Origin: Pseudomonadota bacterium
Lineage (GTDB): Bacteria; Pseudomonadota; Alphaproteobacteria; Acetobacterales; Acetobacteraceae
Assembly: GCA_021809435.1 (NCBI GenBank)
Contig: JAKBAD010000001.1
Span: forward strand, 496,001-560,000
DNA length: 64,000 nt
Reading direction: 5' to 3'
Both the position numbers and the translations under genes were made by a program. Below are positions 17,730 through 25,451 of the stretch, one piece after another. Every line of letters starts with the position of its first letter. Position 1 is the first letter of the stretch. The notes beneath the pieces were generated by a model. That model saw nothing but the letters and a program-made list of their open reading frames with translations. It was not told the DNA's origin and did not search any database.

Positions 17730-18308
17730 TTACGGAAACAGCCGCCCGGTTTCCCATCCGCCATCGGCGCGCGTAAAAGTCAGCCGGTCATGCAGGCGAA
17801 AATCAATCCCCTGCCAGAACTCGAAATAATCCGGCTTTAACCGCCAGCCTGACCAATAAGCCGGGCGCGGCACGGGCTGGCCCTCATATGTCTGCTCAGC
17901 CGCCTTAATCCGCGCCTCGAACAGCTCGCGCGAGGCGAGCGGGCGTGACTGCTCCGAGGCCCAGGCGCCAATCTGGCTCATGCGGGGGCGGGTGGCAAAA
18001 TAGGCGTCAGCCGTGGCATCATCCACCTGCGTCACGGCGCCCTCAATCCGCACCTGGCGCATCAGGCTCTTCCAGTGAAACAGCAGCGCCACATACGGGT
18101 TGGCGGCCATTGCCCGCCCCTTGCGCGAGCCCAGATTGCCATAAAACACAAACCCGTCCTCATCGAACCCCTTCAGCAGCAAGATTCGCGCGGCCGGACG
18201 GCCATCCTCACCCACCGTCGCCACGGTCATGGCATTCGGGTCATTGGGCTCGCTGGCCTGGGCCGCGGCGTACCATTCGCCGAATTTTTGTAACGGGGAG
18301 TCGCTCAT
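17730..18308 (-). CDS. pdxH: Pyridoxamine 5'-phosphate oxidase
   Basis: 192 residues, the usual size. FMN enzyme that oxidises PNP/PMP to pyridoxal 5'-phosphate. Recognisable segments are AARILLLKGFDEDGFVFYGN, SRKGRAMAANP, a FHWKSLMRQVRIEG strand, the RPRMSQIGAWASEQS loop and the C-terminal WSGWRLKP and WQGIDFRLHDRL. ATG 18308 has GGAG about 8 nt upstream; an in-frame ATA-rich extension to 18329 is less likely. It diverges from fabI across about 90 bp that should hold both promoters. Confidence 0.96.
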   Translation of the reverse strand: MSDSPLQKFGEWYAAAQASEPNDPNAMTVATVGEDGRPAARILLLKGFDEDGFVFYGNLGSRKGRAMAANPYVALLFHWKSLMRQVRIEGAVTQVDDATADAYFATRPRMSQIGAWASEQSRPLASRELFEARIKAAEQTYEGQPVPRPAYWSGWRLKPDYFEFWQGIDFRLHDRLTFTRADGGWETGRLFP

Positions 18309-18398
18309 GACAATTTCTCCACTTATCATACACCCTTGAAGGGCCGCTTACTCTATGCCACCACCCACCCCCATAGAGATAGCCCCACGGAGAGCCAG

Positions 18399-19241
18399 AT
18401 GACCGAGACCCAATCCGAAGACGCCGTGCCGCGCGGCACGCTGATGGCCGGCAAGCGCGGACTGATCATGGGCGTCGCCAATAACCGCTCCATCGCCTGG
18501 GCCATCGCGCAGGCGGTTGCCGCCCAGGGGGGCGAGGTTGCGTTCACCTATCAGGGCGAAGCGCTGGAAAAACGCGTGCGCCCGCTGGCCCAGTCCATCG
18601 GCTCCGACTTCCTGGTGCCGTGCGACGTCTCCGACGACGCCGCCATCGACACCGCCTTTGCCGAGCTGGCCAAGAAATGGCCCAAGATCGATTTTCTCGT
18701 CCACGCCATCGGCTTCGCCGATAAAAACTTCCTGCGCGGCCGCTATGTCGACACCCCGCGCGACGTATTCCTCCAGGCGCTCGATATTTCCTGCTTCTCC
18801 TTCACCGCCGTGGCCCAGCGCGCGGCCGCCATGATGCCCAATGGCGGCTCGATCCTGACGCTCACCTATTTAGGATCCGAACGCTGGATGCCTCATTACA
18901 ACGTCATGGGCGTGGCCAAATCGGCGCTCGAGGCGAGCGTGCGCTACATGGCCGCCGATCTCGGCACCGAGCAGATCCGCGTCAACTCCATCTCCGCCGG
19001 CCCCATCAAAACCCTGGCCGCCAGCGGCATCGGCGATTTTTCCTATATTCTCAAATGGAACAAATATAACGCCCCGCTGCGCCGCAATGTCGAGCTCGAG
19101 GAAGTCGGCGGCGCCGGCCTCTATCTGCTGTCCGACCTCTCCAAAGGCGTCACGGGTGAGAACCACCACGTCGATTGCGGCTACAACATCGTCGGCATGA
19201 AACACCCCGACGCCCCCGATATCAACGTTTCAGGCGAGTAA
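18399..19241 (+). CDS. fabI: Enoyl-[acyl-carrier-protein] reductase (NADH)
   Basis: 280 residues, an atypical short-chain dehydrogenase that carries out the last reduction of fatty-acid elongation. The glycine-rich segment is GVANNRSIAWAIA, and the catalytic pair is Y167 and K174 (Y-x6-K, YNVMGVAK). An AGPIKTLAASGI loop and a C-terminal GENHHVDCGYNIVGM segment fit FabI. ATG 18399 has GGAG 7 nt upstream. aroC follows in the same direction after 153 bp containing a palindromic repeat, so the two may share a transcript. Confidence 0.97.
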   Translation: MTETQSEDAVPRGTLMAGKRGLIMGVANNRSIAWAIAQAVAAQGGEVAFTYQGEALEKRVRPLAQSIGSDFLVPCDVSDDAAIDTAFAELAKKWPKIDFLVHAIGFADKNFLRGRYVDTPRDVFLQALDISCFSFTAVAQRAAAMMPNGGSILTLTYLGSERWMPHYNVMGVAKSALEASVRYMAADLGTEQIRVNSISAGPIKTLAASGIGDFSYILKWNKYNAPLRRNVELEEVGGAGLYLLSDLSKGVTGENHHVDCGYNIVGMKHPDAPDINVSGE

Positions 19242-19260
19242 AGCACCCTGACTATATTGT

Positions 19261-19353
19261 AAAAATTTTTGGGGGGTGTGACCCCTTTTGGTAAACAGGG
19301 GCCACGAACCACGCCGCCTTTTTTACAAAAAAGGCGGCACCCAAAAAACTTTT
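19261..19353. repeat. Dispersed palindromic repeat, family B copy 1
   Basis: Outer arms AAAAATTTTTGGG and CCCAAAAAACTTTT enclose two hairpins. The stronger is GCCGCCTTTTTT/AAAAAAGGCGGC (19313-19338), 12 bp. The other is a weaker CCCC/GGGG element at 19282-19301. The reverse complement of copy 2 (39592-39677) aligns along its length. It lies between the fabI stop and the aroC start. Confidence 0.75.
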
Positions 19354-19394
19354 GCTCTTTTACTCGGCGCGAAAACCCGCCTATCTCCACCCCC

Positions 19395-20474
19395 ATGTCA
19401 CATAACAGCTTCGGCCATCTCTTCCGTGTCACCACCTGGGGCGAAAGCCACGGCCCGGCCATCGGCGCCGTCGTGGATGGCTGCCCCCCCGGCATCGAAC
19501 TCTCCGAAGCCGACATCCAGCCCTTCCTCGATCAGCGCCGCCCCGGCCAGTCGCGCTTCACCACCCAGCGCCGCGAGCCCGACCAGGTGCGTATCCTCTC
19601 GGGCGTCTACCAGGGCCGCACCACCGGCACCCCCATTTCGCTATTGATCGAAAACACCGACCAGCGCTCAAAAGACTACGCCAACATCGCCGAGCGCTAC
19701 CGTCCCGGCCACGCCGATGTCGCCTATGACATGAAATACGGCCACCGCGACCCGCGCGGCGGCGGGCGTTCCTCGGCGCGTGAAACCGCCATGCGCGTCG
19801 CCGCCGGCGCCATCGCGCGTAAAATCCTGCCGCCCGAGGTCACAATCCGCGGCGCCATGGTGGCGCTCGGCGCCCATGAAATCACCCGCGCGAACTGGGA
19901 CTGGTCACAAATCGGCCAAAACCCCTTCTTCTGCCCCGACGCCCAAGCCGCCCAGAGCTGGGAAACCATCCTCGATGACATCCGCAAATCCGGCTCCTCC
20001 ATCGGCGCCGTGCTCGAGGTAATCGCCGAGAACGTCCCCCCCGGCCTCGGCGCGCCGCTCTACGCCAAACTCGATGCCGACCTGGCCAGCGCGCTCATGA
20101 GCATCAACGCCGTCAAGGCGGTCGAAATCGGCGATGGCTTCACAGCCGCCACGCTTCGCGGCGAAGACAATGCCGATGAAATGCGCATGGAAAACGGCCA
20201 GATCACATTCCGCTCCAACCATGCCGGCGGTATCCTTGGCGGCATCTCCACCGGCCAGCCGGTCGTGGCACGCTTTGCCGTAAAACCAACCAGTTCCATT
20301 CTTATCTCAAAGCAAAGCGTGAGCGCGGACGGCGAAAATGTCGAGGTGCTGACCAAAGGCCGCCACGATCCCTGCGTGGGCATCCGCGCGGTGCCGGTGG
20401 GCGAAGCCATGGTCGCCTGTGTCCTCGCCGATCATCTTCTCCGCCACCGCGCCCAGTGCGGCACACGCTACTGA
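19395..20474 (+). CDS. aroC: Chorismate synthase
   Basis: 359 residues. It catalyses the FMN-dependent loss of phosphate from EPSP, giving chorismate for aromatic amino acids and folate. Signatures seen are [19 protein letters not shown] at the N-terminus, [24 protein letters not shown] and the late [17 protein letters not shown]. Start ATG 19395 fits the family N-terminus; no Shine-Dalgarno is visible, only a CCACCCCC stretch. It follows fabI with a family B repeat between them. The downstream gene is convergent. Confidence 0.97.
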   Translation: MSHNSFGHLFRVTTWGESHGPAIGAVVDGCPPGIELSEADIQPFLDQRRPGQSRFTTQRREPDQVRILSGVYQGRTTGTPISLLIENTDQRSKDYANIAERYRPGHADVAYDMKYGHRDPRGGGRSSARETAMRVAAGAIARKILPPEVTIRGAMVALGAHEITRANWDWSQIGQNPFFCPDAQAAQSWETILDDIRKSGSSIGAVLEVIAENVPPGLGAPLYAKLDADLASALMSINAVKAVEIGDGFTAATLRGEDNADEMRMENGQITFRSNHAGGILGGISTGQPVVARFAVKPTSSILISKQSVSADGENVEVLTKGRHDPCVGIRAVPVGEAMVACVLADHLLRHRAQCGTRY

Positions 20475-20528
20475 CCCCCCAGAGCCGGCTGGAGCGAAAT
20501 GGGTTTACACCCACGCGCTCTAAGCCCG

Positions 20529-21092
20529 TTACGAGCTTGGCAGCCCCGGCAGCGGCCCGCCCACGCCAAACATGAACGGCAGCACCATCAGCCCGATAAT
20601 GGCGGCCGTGCTCACCGTCACCACCAGCAGCGCCTGCCAAGCGCCAAGCCCCAGCCCGGCGCGCAGCGCGAACCAGCGAAACCACAGCAAATAAAGTCCC
20701 ATAATGGCGAGCGCCACGCGCGCCGCCCCCATCGTCGAAAGCCCCACCACCTCCAATCCGGCGGCAGCGATGGCGGCCAGCATCAAAATCGGCGGAATTA
20801 CCCAAAACGACCAGTTGAGCACCGTGGCGGTGCGCAGCCATAAATGCTCGCGCCCAAACAGCTTGGCGAATTCATATGTCAACACCGGCAGCACCAGCAC
20901 GGCGGTCAGGCGCGAGAGAAAGCTGATCACCCCAAGCTGCCAGGCCCCCTGCATGGCAACCACCAAAGCCCCCACCAGCGGAAACGCGATCAGCGGCGCG
21001 ATCGAGGCGGAAAAATTCTCCGGTCCCGCGCCAAAATCCAAAATCCCGGCGCGCTCACCCTTGGCCAGCCGCCACAGTCCGCGCAAAATCAT
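20529..21092 (-). CDS. Multi-pass membrane protein of unknown function
   Basis: 187 residues with about five hydrophobic spans after a short cytosolic N-terminus (MILRGLWRLAKGERAGILDF). I do not recognise a named family; the layout loosely resembles small Yip1-type membrane proteins. ATG 21092 overlaps the dapE stop as ATGA, so it is translated with dapE; a TTG at 21098 is the other option. It is the third gene of dapD-dapE-orf. That position suggests co-expression with lysine/peptidoglycan precursor synthesis but does not prove a role. Confidence 0.65.
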   Translation of the reverse strand: MILRGLWRLAKGERAGILDFGAGPENFSASIAPLIAFPLVGALVVAMQGAWQLGVISFLSRLTAVLVLPVLTYEFAKLFGREHLWLRTATVLNWSFWVIPPILMLAAIAAAGLEVVGLSTMGAARVALAIMGLYLLWFRWFALRAGLGLGAWQALLVVTVSTAAIIGLMVLPFMFGVGGPLPGLPSS

Positions 21093-22189
21093 GAGCAAAA
21101 CATCCCAATGAACCTGGCATAAATCGCGCTCAAGCGCCGCAAATCCGCCACCGGCACGGCCTCGTCAACCTTGTGCATGGTCGCCCCCACCAGCCCAAAC
21201 TCAGCCACCGGGCAGTGGCGCGAGATAAACCGCGCATCCGAAGTGCCACCGCCGGTATTCTGCTCAGGCGCGCAGCCCGTTTCGGCCTCGATGGCGGCCA
21301 GCAGCGCGGCCAGCCCCTCGCCAGGGCGCGAGCGGAAGGATTCCCCCGAAACACTCACCTCCAGCTTGGCGCCTGGGCAATGGGCGGCAATCCGCCGCTC
21401 CAGCCACGCCGTGAGCGAGGCCCCGGAATGCAGCTCGTTAAACCGGATATTGAGCCGCGCGCTCACCTGGCCGGGAATGACATTGGTCACCTCATTCCCA
21501 ACATCGACCGTGGTGATCTGCAAGCTCGAAGGTTCAAACGCCTCCGTCCCCTCATCGAGCGTGGCCGTGGCCAGATCCTGCAACAGCGGCAAAATCCTGT
21601 GCACGGCGTTATCGGCCAAATGCGGATACGCCGCATGCCCCTGGCGCCCGGTCACGGTGATGCGGGCATTCAAACTGCCCCGCCGGCCAATCTTCACCAC
21701 ATCGCCAAGCGTGGCGCGGCAGGTCGGCTCGCCCACCACGCAAAAATCCGGCATCCGCCCCTGCGCGGCCAGCCATTCCAGCACCCGCACGGTACCATCC
21801 TTGGCCTCGCCCTCCTCATCGCCGGTAATCAGCAGCGAGACATGGCCCGGCACCGCGAGCGCCGCGGCCACAAAGGCGGCAATGCCGCCCTTCATGTCCA
21901 CCGCCCCCCGGCCATACATAATGCCCTCTATTTCCTCGGCGCCAAACGGGTCATGCCCCCAGCCATTCCCTGGCGGCACCACATCCGTGTGCCCGGCGAA
22001 GCATAAATGCCGCCCTGTGCCGGCCCGCTCGGCGAAGAAATTCTCAATCTCGCCAAAGCGCAGCCGGTGCACCACAAACCCGGCCGCCTCCAGCACGTCA
22101 ATCAGCACCGCCTGCGCCCCGCCATCTCGCGGCGTGACCGAGTTGCAGCGCAGCAACGCGCGGGTGAGTTCGACCGGATCCGTGCTCAT
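21089..22189 (-). CDS. dapE: Succinyl-diaminopimelate desuccinylase
   Basis: 366 residues, M20 peptidase family. It hydrolyses N-succinyl-LL-diaminopimelate in the lysine/meso-DAP pathway. Metal-site segments are FAGHTDVVPPG, RGAVDMKGG, TGDEEGEAKDG (catalytic Glu) and VVGEPTC; a late GGGTSDARF and a conserved HKVDE segment complete the signature. ATG 22189 shares one base with the dapD stop (TGATG), so synthesis is coupled to dapD. Confidence 0.96.
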   Translation of the reverse strand: MSTDPVELTRALLRCNSVTPRDGGAQAVLIDVLEAAGFVVHRLRFGEIENFFAERAGTGRHLCFAGHTDVVPPGNGWGHDPFGAEEIEGIMYGRGAVDMKGGIAAFVAAALAVPGHVSLLITGDEEGEAKDGTVRVLEWLAAQGRMPDFCVVGEPTCRATLGDVVKIGRRGSLNARITVTGRQGHAAYPHLADNAVHRILPLLQDLATATLDEGTEAFEPSSLQITTVDVGNEVTNVIPGQVSARLNIRFNELHSGASLTAWLERRIAAHCPGAKLEVSVSGESFRSRPGEGLAALLAAIEAETGCAPEQNTGGGTSDARFISRHCPVAEFGLVGATMHKVDEAVPVADLRRLSAIYARFIGMFCS

Positions 22190-23025
22190 CAGGCGCGCAG
22201 CAGCTCGTTGATCGAGGTCTTGCTCCGCGTCTGCGCATCCACACGCTTCACGATCACGGCGCAAGCCAGGCCGGGTCCGGTGCTGCCATCGGCCAAACTC
22301 TTACCCGGCAGCGTGCCCGGCACCACCACCGAGAAGGGCGGCACCTTGCCATACATCACCTCGCCGGTTTCCCGGTCCACGATTTTGGTCGAGGCGCCCA
22401 GAAACACGCCCATCGAAATCACCGCGCCCTGGCCCACAATCACGCCTTCCGCCACTTCCGAGCGCGCGCCAATAAAGCAATCATCCTCAATAATCACCGG
22501 GTTGGCCTGCAGCGGCTCCAGCACGCCGCCAATGCCCACGCCCCCCGAAATATGGCAGTTACGGCCAATCTGCGCGCACGAGCCCACGGTCGACCAGGTG
22601 TCGATCATGGTGTTCTCGCCCACATAAGCGCCAACATTGGTAAAGCTCGGCATCAGCACCACACCCGGCGCGATAAAGGCCGAGCGGCGCACCACCGCGC
22701 CCGGCACCGCGCGCAGCCCGGCCTGGGCAAAGCGCGCCTCGTCCCAGCCGGCGAATTTCACCGCCACCTTATCAAACACCGGCGCCCCGCCAGCGCCATC
22801 CATCATCTGGTTGGGGTAGAGCCGAAACGAGAGCAGCACCGCCTTTTTCAGCCACTGGTTCACCACCCACCCCTCGGGGCCGGGCTGGGCCACGCGGGCC
22901 TGGCCGGCATCGAGCATCTCGAGGGCGGCCTCCACCGCATCACGCACGGCGCCGGTGGTGGCGGGTGAGATTTCGCCGCGCGCATCCCAGGCGGCCTCGA
23001 TAACGGTCTGCAAATCGGTCGTCAT
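22189..23025 (-). CDS. dapD: 2,3,4,5-tetrahydropyridine-2,6-dicarboxylate N-succinyltransferase
   Basis: 278 residues. It transfers succinyl from succinyl-CoA to tetrahydrodipicolinate, the step before the DapC aminotransferase and DapE. The central region is a left-handed beta-helix made of hexapeptide repeats ([24 protein letters not shown], then [13 protein letters not shown]). The N-terminal helical domain has the [10 protein letters not shown] motif. It heads the dapD-dapE-membrane protein run and diverges from a degenerate GGDEF gene across about 118 bp. Confidence 0.97.
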   Translation of the reverse strand: MTTDLQTVIEAAWDARGEISPATTGAVRDAVEAALEMLDAGQARVAQPGPEGWVVNQWLKKAVLLSFRLYPNQMMDGAGGAPVFDKVAVKFAGWDEARFAQAGLRAVPGAVVRRSAFIAPGVVLMPSFTNVGAYVGENTMIDTWSTVGSCAQIGRNCHISGGVGIGGVLEPLQANPVIIEDDCFIGARSEVAEGVIVGQGAVISMGVFLGASTKIVDRETGEVMYGKVPPFSVVVPGTLPGKSLADGSTGPGLACAVIVKRVDAQTRSKTSINELLRA

Positions 23026-23143
23026 GTCTATCCCAACGGTTTACGTTGCGGCGGACCATGAAGGCGCATCGCCTCCGCTGTCAACGCGCCGCGCGCAGGT
23101 TTCCGTTAAGCATTTGTTCATTGTCCGCGCCTAGTTTCCGGGC

Positions 23144-24103
23144 ATGAAATCCTCCCCCCTCTCCGCGCCCGCCACCGCCACGCTCAGCCCCCTGCCTGGC
23201 ATGAGCTGGCTGGGCGTTGCCGCCATGCTGGCCGACCTCGCCTTCGAGACCGACATCATGGGCCGCTTCACCGGCTTCGGCCCCGGCCGGGCCCTGGGCC
23301 AGCCGCCCGCCCAGCTCATGGGGGGCGAGCTGGCCGCCCTCATCACTGGCGGCTCGTCGGATGAAAACGCCATCAGCGCCGCACAATTCCGTGAAATCGT
23401 CGCCACCATCTGCGCTGAGTGCGTGGCGTGGCACGGGCGCGTGCGGCTGGCGAAGTTCGATGGCACAAGCGGCTTCTATCGCCTGTCCCTGGCGCCCCGT
23501 CTGGCGGGCAGCGCGGTCAGCGGCATGTACGGCCTGTTGTTCGATCTCGATGCCCCCGAGCTCACCCTCCCCGACCGCGAGGCCGGCCACCCCTCCGACC
23601 CGGCCTTGCGCCATAACGCCCTGCTCGATTCCCAAACCGGCCTCTGGTCCGGCCGCACCTTCGCGGATGAAGTCAGCCGCCGGCTCGACCGGCTCGATGT
23701 CGAAGAGCAGCCCGGCACCTTGCTCTATCTCGGCTTCTCGCGCGCCCAGCCGGTCAATCGCGTGGCCACCGCCCTCCGCCTGGCCGAGGAGCTGCGCGAC
23801 ATCGTCCGCCCAACCGACCTCCTCGGCCGGATCGACGAAACCACCATCGGCCTGTGGTGCGATAACATGGACCATCTGACCGGTGGCGAACGCGCGGCAC
23901 GGTTTTGCACCATCCTGCCGCCGCTCCTGCCTGAGCGCACGCCCCTCACGGTCGGGGTCGCCTCCCGCTGGTCAGGCAGCGGTGAAGATGCCAGTTCCGT
24001 CCTCGAGCACGCCGCCATCGCCCTTCGCTTGGCCGACATGGCGGCCGAGCGCGCGGGCACCGATAACCAAGCCGGCGCCTGGCGGGTCTGGCAGCGCGAC
24101 TGA
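23144..24103 (+). CDS. PAS-like plus degenerate GGDEF-domain protein
   Basis: 319 residues. The N-terminal half (about 20-150) looks like a PAS-type sensor. The C-terminal half begins with DSQTGLWSGRTFADEVSRRL (about 162 on), the usual start of a GGDEF domain. The active-site loop reads GRIDETTIGLW instead of GGDEF, and the metal and nucleotide residues around it are changed. Catalysis of c-di-GMP synthesis is therefore unlikely; a sensory or effector role is possible. Cytosolic. It diverges from dapD and is followed by a family A repeat. Confidence 0.7.
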   Translation: MKSSPLSAPATATLSPLPGMSWLGVAAMLADLAFETDIMGRFTGFGPGRALGQPPAQLMGGELAALITGGSSDENAISAAQFREIVATICAECVAWHGRVRLAKFDGTSGFYRLSLAPRLAGSAVSGMYGLLFDLDAPELTLPDREAGHPSDPALRHNALLDSQTGLWSGRTFADEVSRRLDRLDVEEQPGTLLYLGFSRAQPVNRVATALRLAEELRDIVRPTDLLGRIDETTIGLWCDNMDHLTGGERAARFCTILPPLLPERTPLTVGVASRWSGSGEDASSVLEHAAIALRLADMAAERAGTDNQAGAWRVWQRD

Positions 24104-24121
24104 ATCGCCGCCCATCGAGCG

Positions 24122-24202
24122 ATAACCGCCCGACCAGAAACAAAAAATTCAGATCAGACGGTTGAAATGGCTCGCCAAAATAATGCCAGACCGCTTTTCA
24201 TC
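24122..24202. repeat. Dispersed palindromic repeat, family A copy 2
   Basis: It aligns without gaps to 8720-8800 (offset exactly 15402) with about 79% identity over 77 bp. The hairpin arms AACCGCCCGACC and GATCAGACGGTT have drifted and pair less well than in copy 1. A separate GCCAGAC (24185-24191)/GTCTGGC (24215-24221) pair with an A-rich loop follows, just after the minus-strand DUF2892 stop. It is again downstream of a minus-strand gene. Confidence 0.75.
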
Positions 24203-24227
24203 ACATAAAAAACCGTCTGGCCCAGTC

Positions 24228-24422
24228 TCAGCCTTTCTTCGCGCCGCAGGTGTTCAGCCCAAACGGCAAATAAGCCGGGCAGAACCCAATGGCCGCGGTT
24301 CCCAGCGGCACCAGCCCAATCAGCCCCCACATGGTCTTGGGCCCAACAAACACCAGGCTCAGCAGCACCAGCCCAACAATCACCCGCAAAACCCGGTCAA
24401 TCGTTCCAACATTCGCTTTCAC
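24228..24422 (-). CDS. DUF2892-family small membrane protein
   Basis: 64 residues: a short N-terminus (MKANVGTIDRVLRVIVG) and two hydrophobic spans with a GLIGLVPLGTAAIGFCPAY turn and a late Cys. This matches the DUF2892/YgaP-type transmembrane module, sometimes fused to rhodanese domains and here free-standing. Two Cys (CPAYLP and the C-terminal NTCG) could matter for sulfur or redox chemistry. Function unknown. It diverges from grpE. Confidence 0.85.
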   Translation of the reverse strand: MKANVGTIDRVLRVIVGLVLLSLVFVGPKTMWGLIGLVPLGTAAIGFCPAYLPFGLNTCGAKKG

Positions 24423-24577
24423 AATGCGTCTCCTTACTCTGTGAGGTCATAACCCGGGCTAACTGTCCTCCAGCCATTCTGATTCGTCTTTGATCTACCT
24501 CGCATCCGGCGAGAATTTTTTGCAAAGTTTAATAATTCCGTCCGCCCCGTCTTACGTCCCGCCCGCGCCCGTAAAAT

Positions 24578-24605
24578 CTTGTTCCAGAGCAAATAATCCC
24601 CTAAT
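24578..24605 (+). promoter_or_regulatory. Candidate heat-shock (sigma32-type) promoter of grpE
   Basis: A CTTGTTC box (24578-24584) and a CCCCTAAT box (24598-24605) are separated by 13 bp, close to the sigma32 pattern CTTGAAA-N11-16-CCCCATNT. The grpE ATG is only 8 bp past the second box and has no Shine-Dalgarno, so transcription from here would give a leaderless or nearly leaderless mRNA. Confidence 0.45.
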
Positions 24606-24613
24606 CCAGCGCC

Positions 24614-25165
24614 ATGAGCGACACCAACAATCCCGACCAGCCCGCGCCTGAAGAGCCCCTGCTCGAGGCGCCCGATCAGCGCATCGCTTCTCTCGAGGAA
24701 GAGTTGCAGCAAATGCGCGACAAATGGCTGCGCGCCGAAGCCGAAATGGCCAATCTGCGCGCCCGCACCAAACGCGAGGTGGACGACGCCCGCGCCTACG
24801 CCGTGCAGAAATTCGCCCGCGACGTGGTCGAAGCCGCCGAAAACCTCAAGCGCGGCCTCGACAGCCTGCCCAAGCCCCAGCCTGAAGAGCCCGAGCTGCT
24901 CGCCAAGCTGCGTGAGGGTTTCGAGGGCGTCGAGCGCTCCTTTGTCGGCGTGCTTGAGCGCAACGGCATCACCCGCACCGACCCCACCGGCGCCCCGTTC
25001 GACGCCAACCTCCATCAGGCGATGATGGAACAAGAAAGCGCCGACCACCCGGCCGGCACCGTGCTCCAGGCCTGGAGCCAGACCTGGCAGCTCAACGGCC
25101 GCCTGCTCCGCCCGGCCATGGTGGTGGTCTCCAAAGCCCCGCCGGCCTCCGACACAACCGCCTGA
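24614..25165 (+). CDS. grpE: GrpE nucleotide exchange factor
   Basis: 183 residues. It releases ADP from DnaK in the cytosolic chaperone cycle. After an acidic N-terminus comes a long coiled coil (about 22-75, LEEELQQMRDKWLRAEAEMA). The C-terminal beta domain has GITRTDPTGAPFDANLHQAM and GTVLQAWSQTWQLNGRLLRPAMVVVSK, the family signature. It stands alone, without hrcA or dnaK beside it. A sigma32-like promoter lies immediately upstream and a strong intrinsic terminator 15 bp downstream, so it is probably monocistronic. Confidence 0.96.
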   Translation: MSDTNNPDQPAPEEPLLEAPDQRIASLEEELQQMRDKWLRAEAEMANLRARTKREVDDARAYAVQKFARDVVEAAENLKRGLDSLPKPQPEEPELLAKLREGFEGVERSFVGVLERNGITRTDPTGAPFDANLHQAMMEQESADHPAGTVLQAWSQTWQLNGRLLRPAMVVVSKAPPASDTTA

Positions 25166-25180
25166 CCACAGCCCCCCAAA

Positions 25181-25208
25181 ACGCCCGGCCCCCGCCGGGC
25201 GTTTTTTT
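25181..25208 (+). terminator. Rho-independent terminator of grpE
   Basis: Arms ACGCCCGGC (25181-25189) and GCCGGGCGT (25194-25202) with a 4-C loop, followed by a run of seven Ts starting at 25202. It has an A-run before the stem as well, so it could work on the other strand too. Confidence 0.9.
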
Positions 25209-25371
25209 GCCGAGCCCCGCCTTCATCACATCCCAGCCTTGCCGATTCGCACGGCTGCCCGCGGCTTGACCCACGGCGCCGCCAAGAACAATTAAAGAAC
25301 GTTAACACCCACCCCGCGCCAATTTCCCGCCCGGTCCGGCAGAGAATCGCGGGCAAGAAATTTTTCTTCGG

Positions 25372-25418
25372 ATTCATGATCTAGTTATAAATGACAAACG
25401 CACGACTATATGTTGTTA
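25372..25418 (+). promoter_or_regulatory. Candidate NrdR boxes upstream of nrdA
   Basis: CGACTATATGTTGTTA at 25403-25418 matches the core of the NrdR consensus ACACTATATATAGTGT at 10 of 16 positions. A weaker match (8 of 16, with TCTAGTT) lies at 25372-25387, 31 bp upstream, the usual in-phase spacing of paired NrdR boxes. The pair lies 34-80 bp before the nrdA start. No nrdR gene is in the window. Confidence 0.4.
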
Positions 25419-25451
25419 TGTCGCCCGTTGAATCGACTGGGAGCCGGATGA

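Noticed and set aside
24185-24221. GCCAGAC/GTCTGGC pair as a full intrinsic terminator of the DUF2892 gene
   Set aside because: The 7-bp stem has a long loop and poor T-tract; reported only as part of the family A repeat region.
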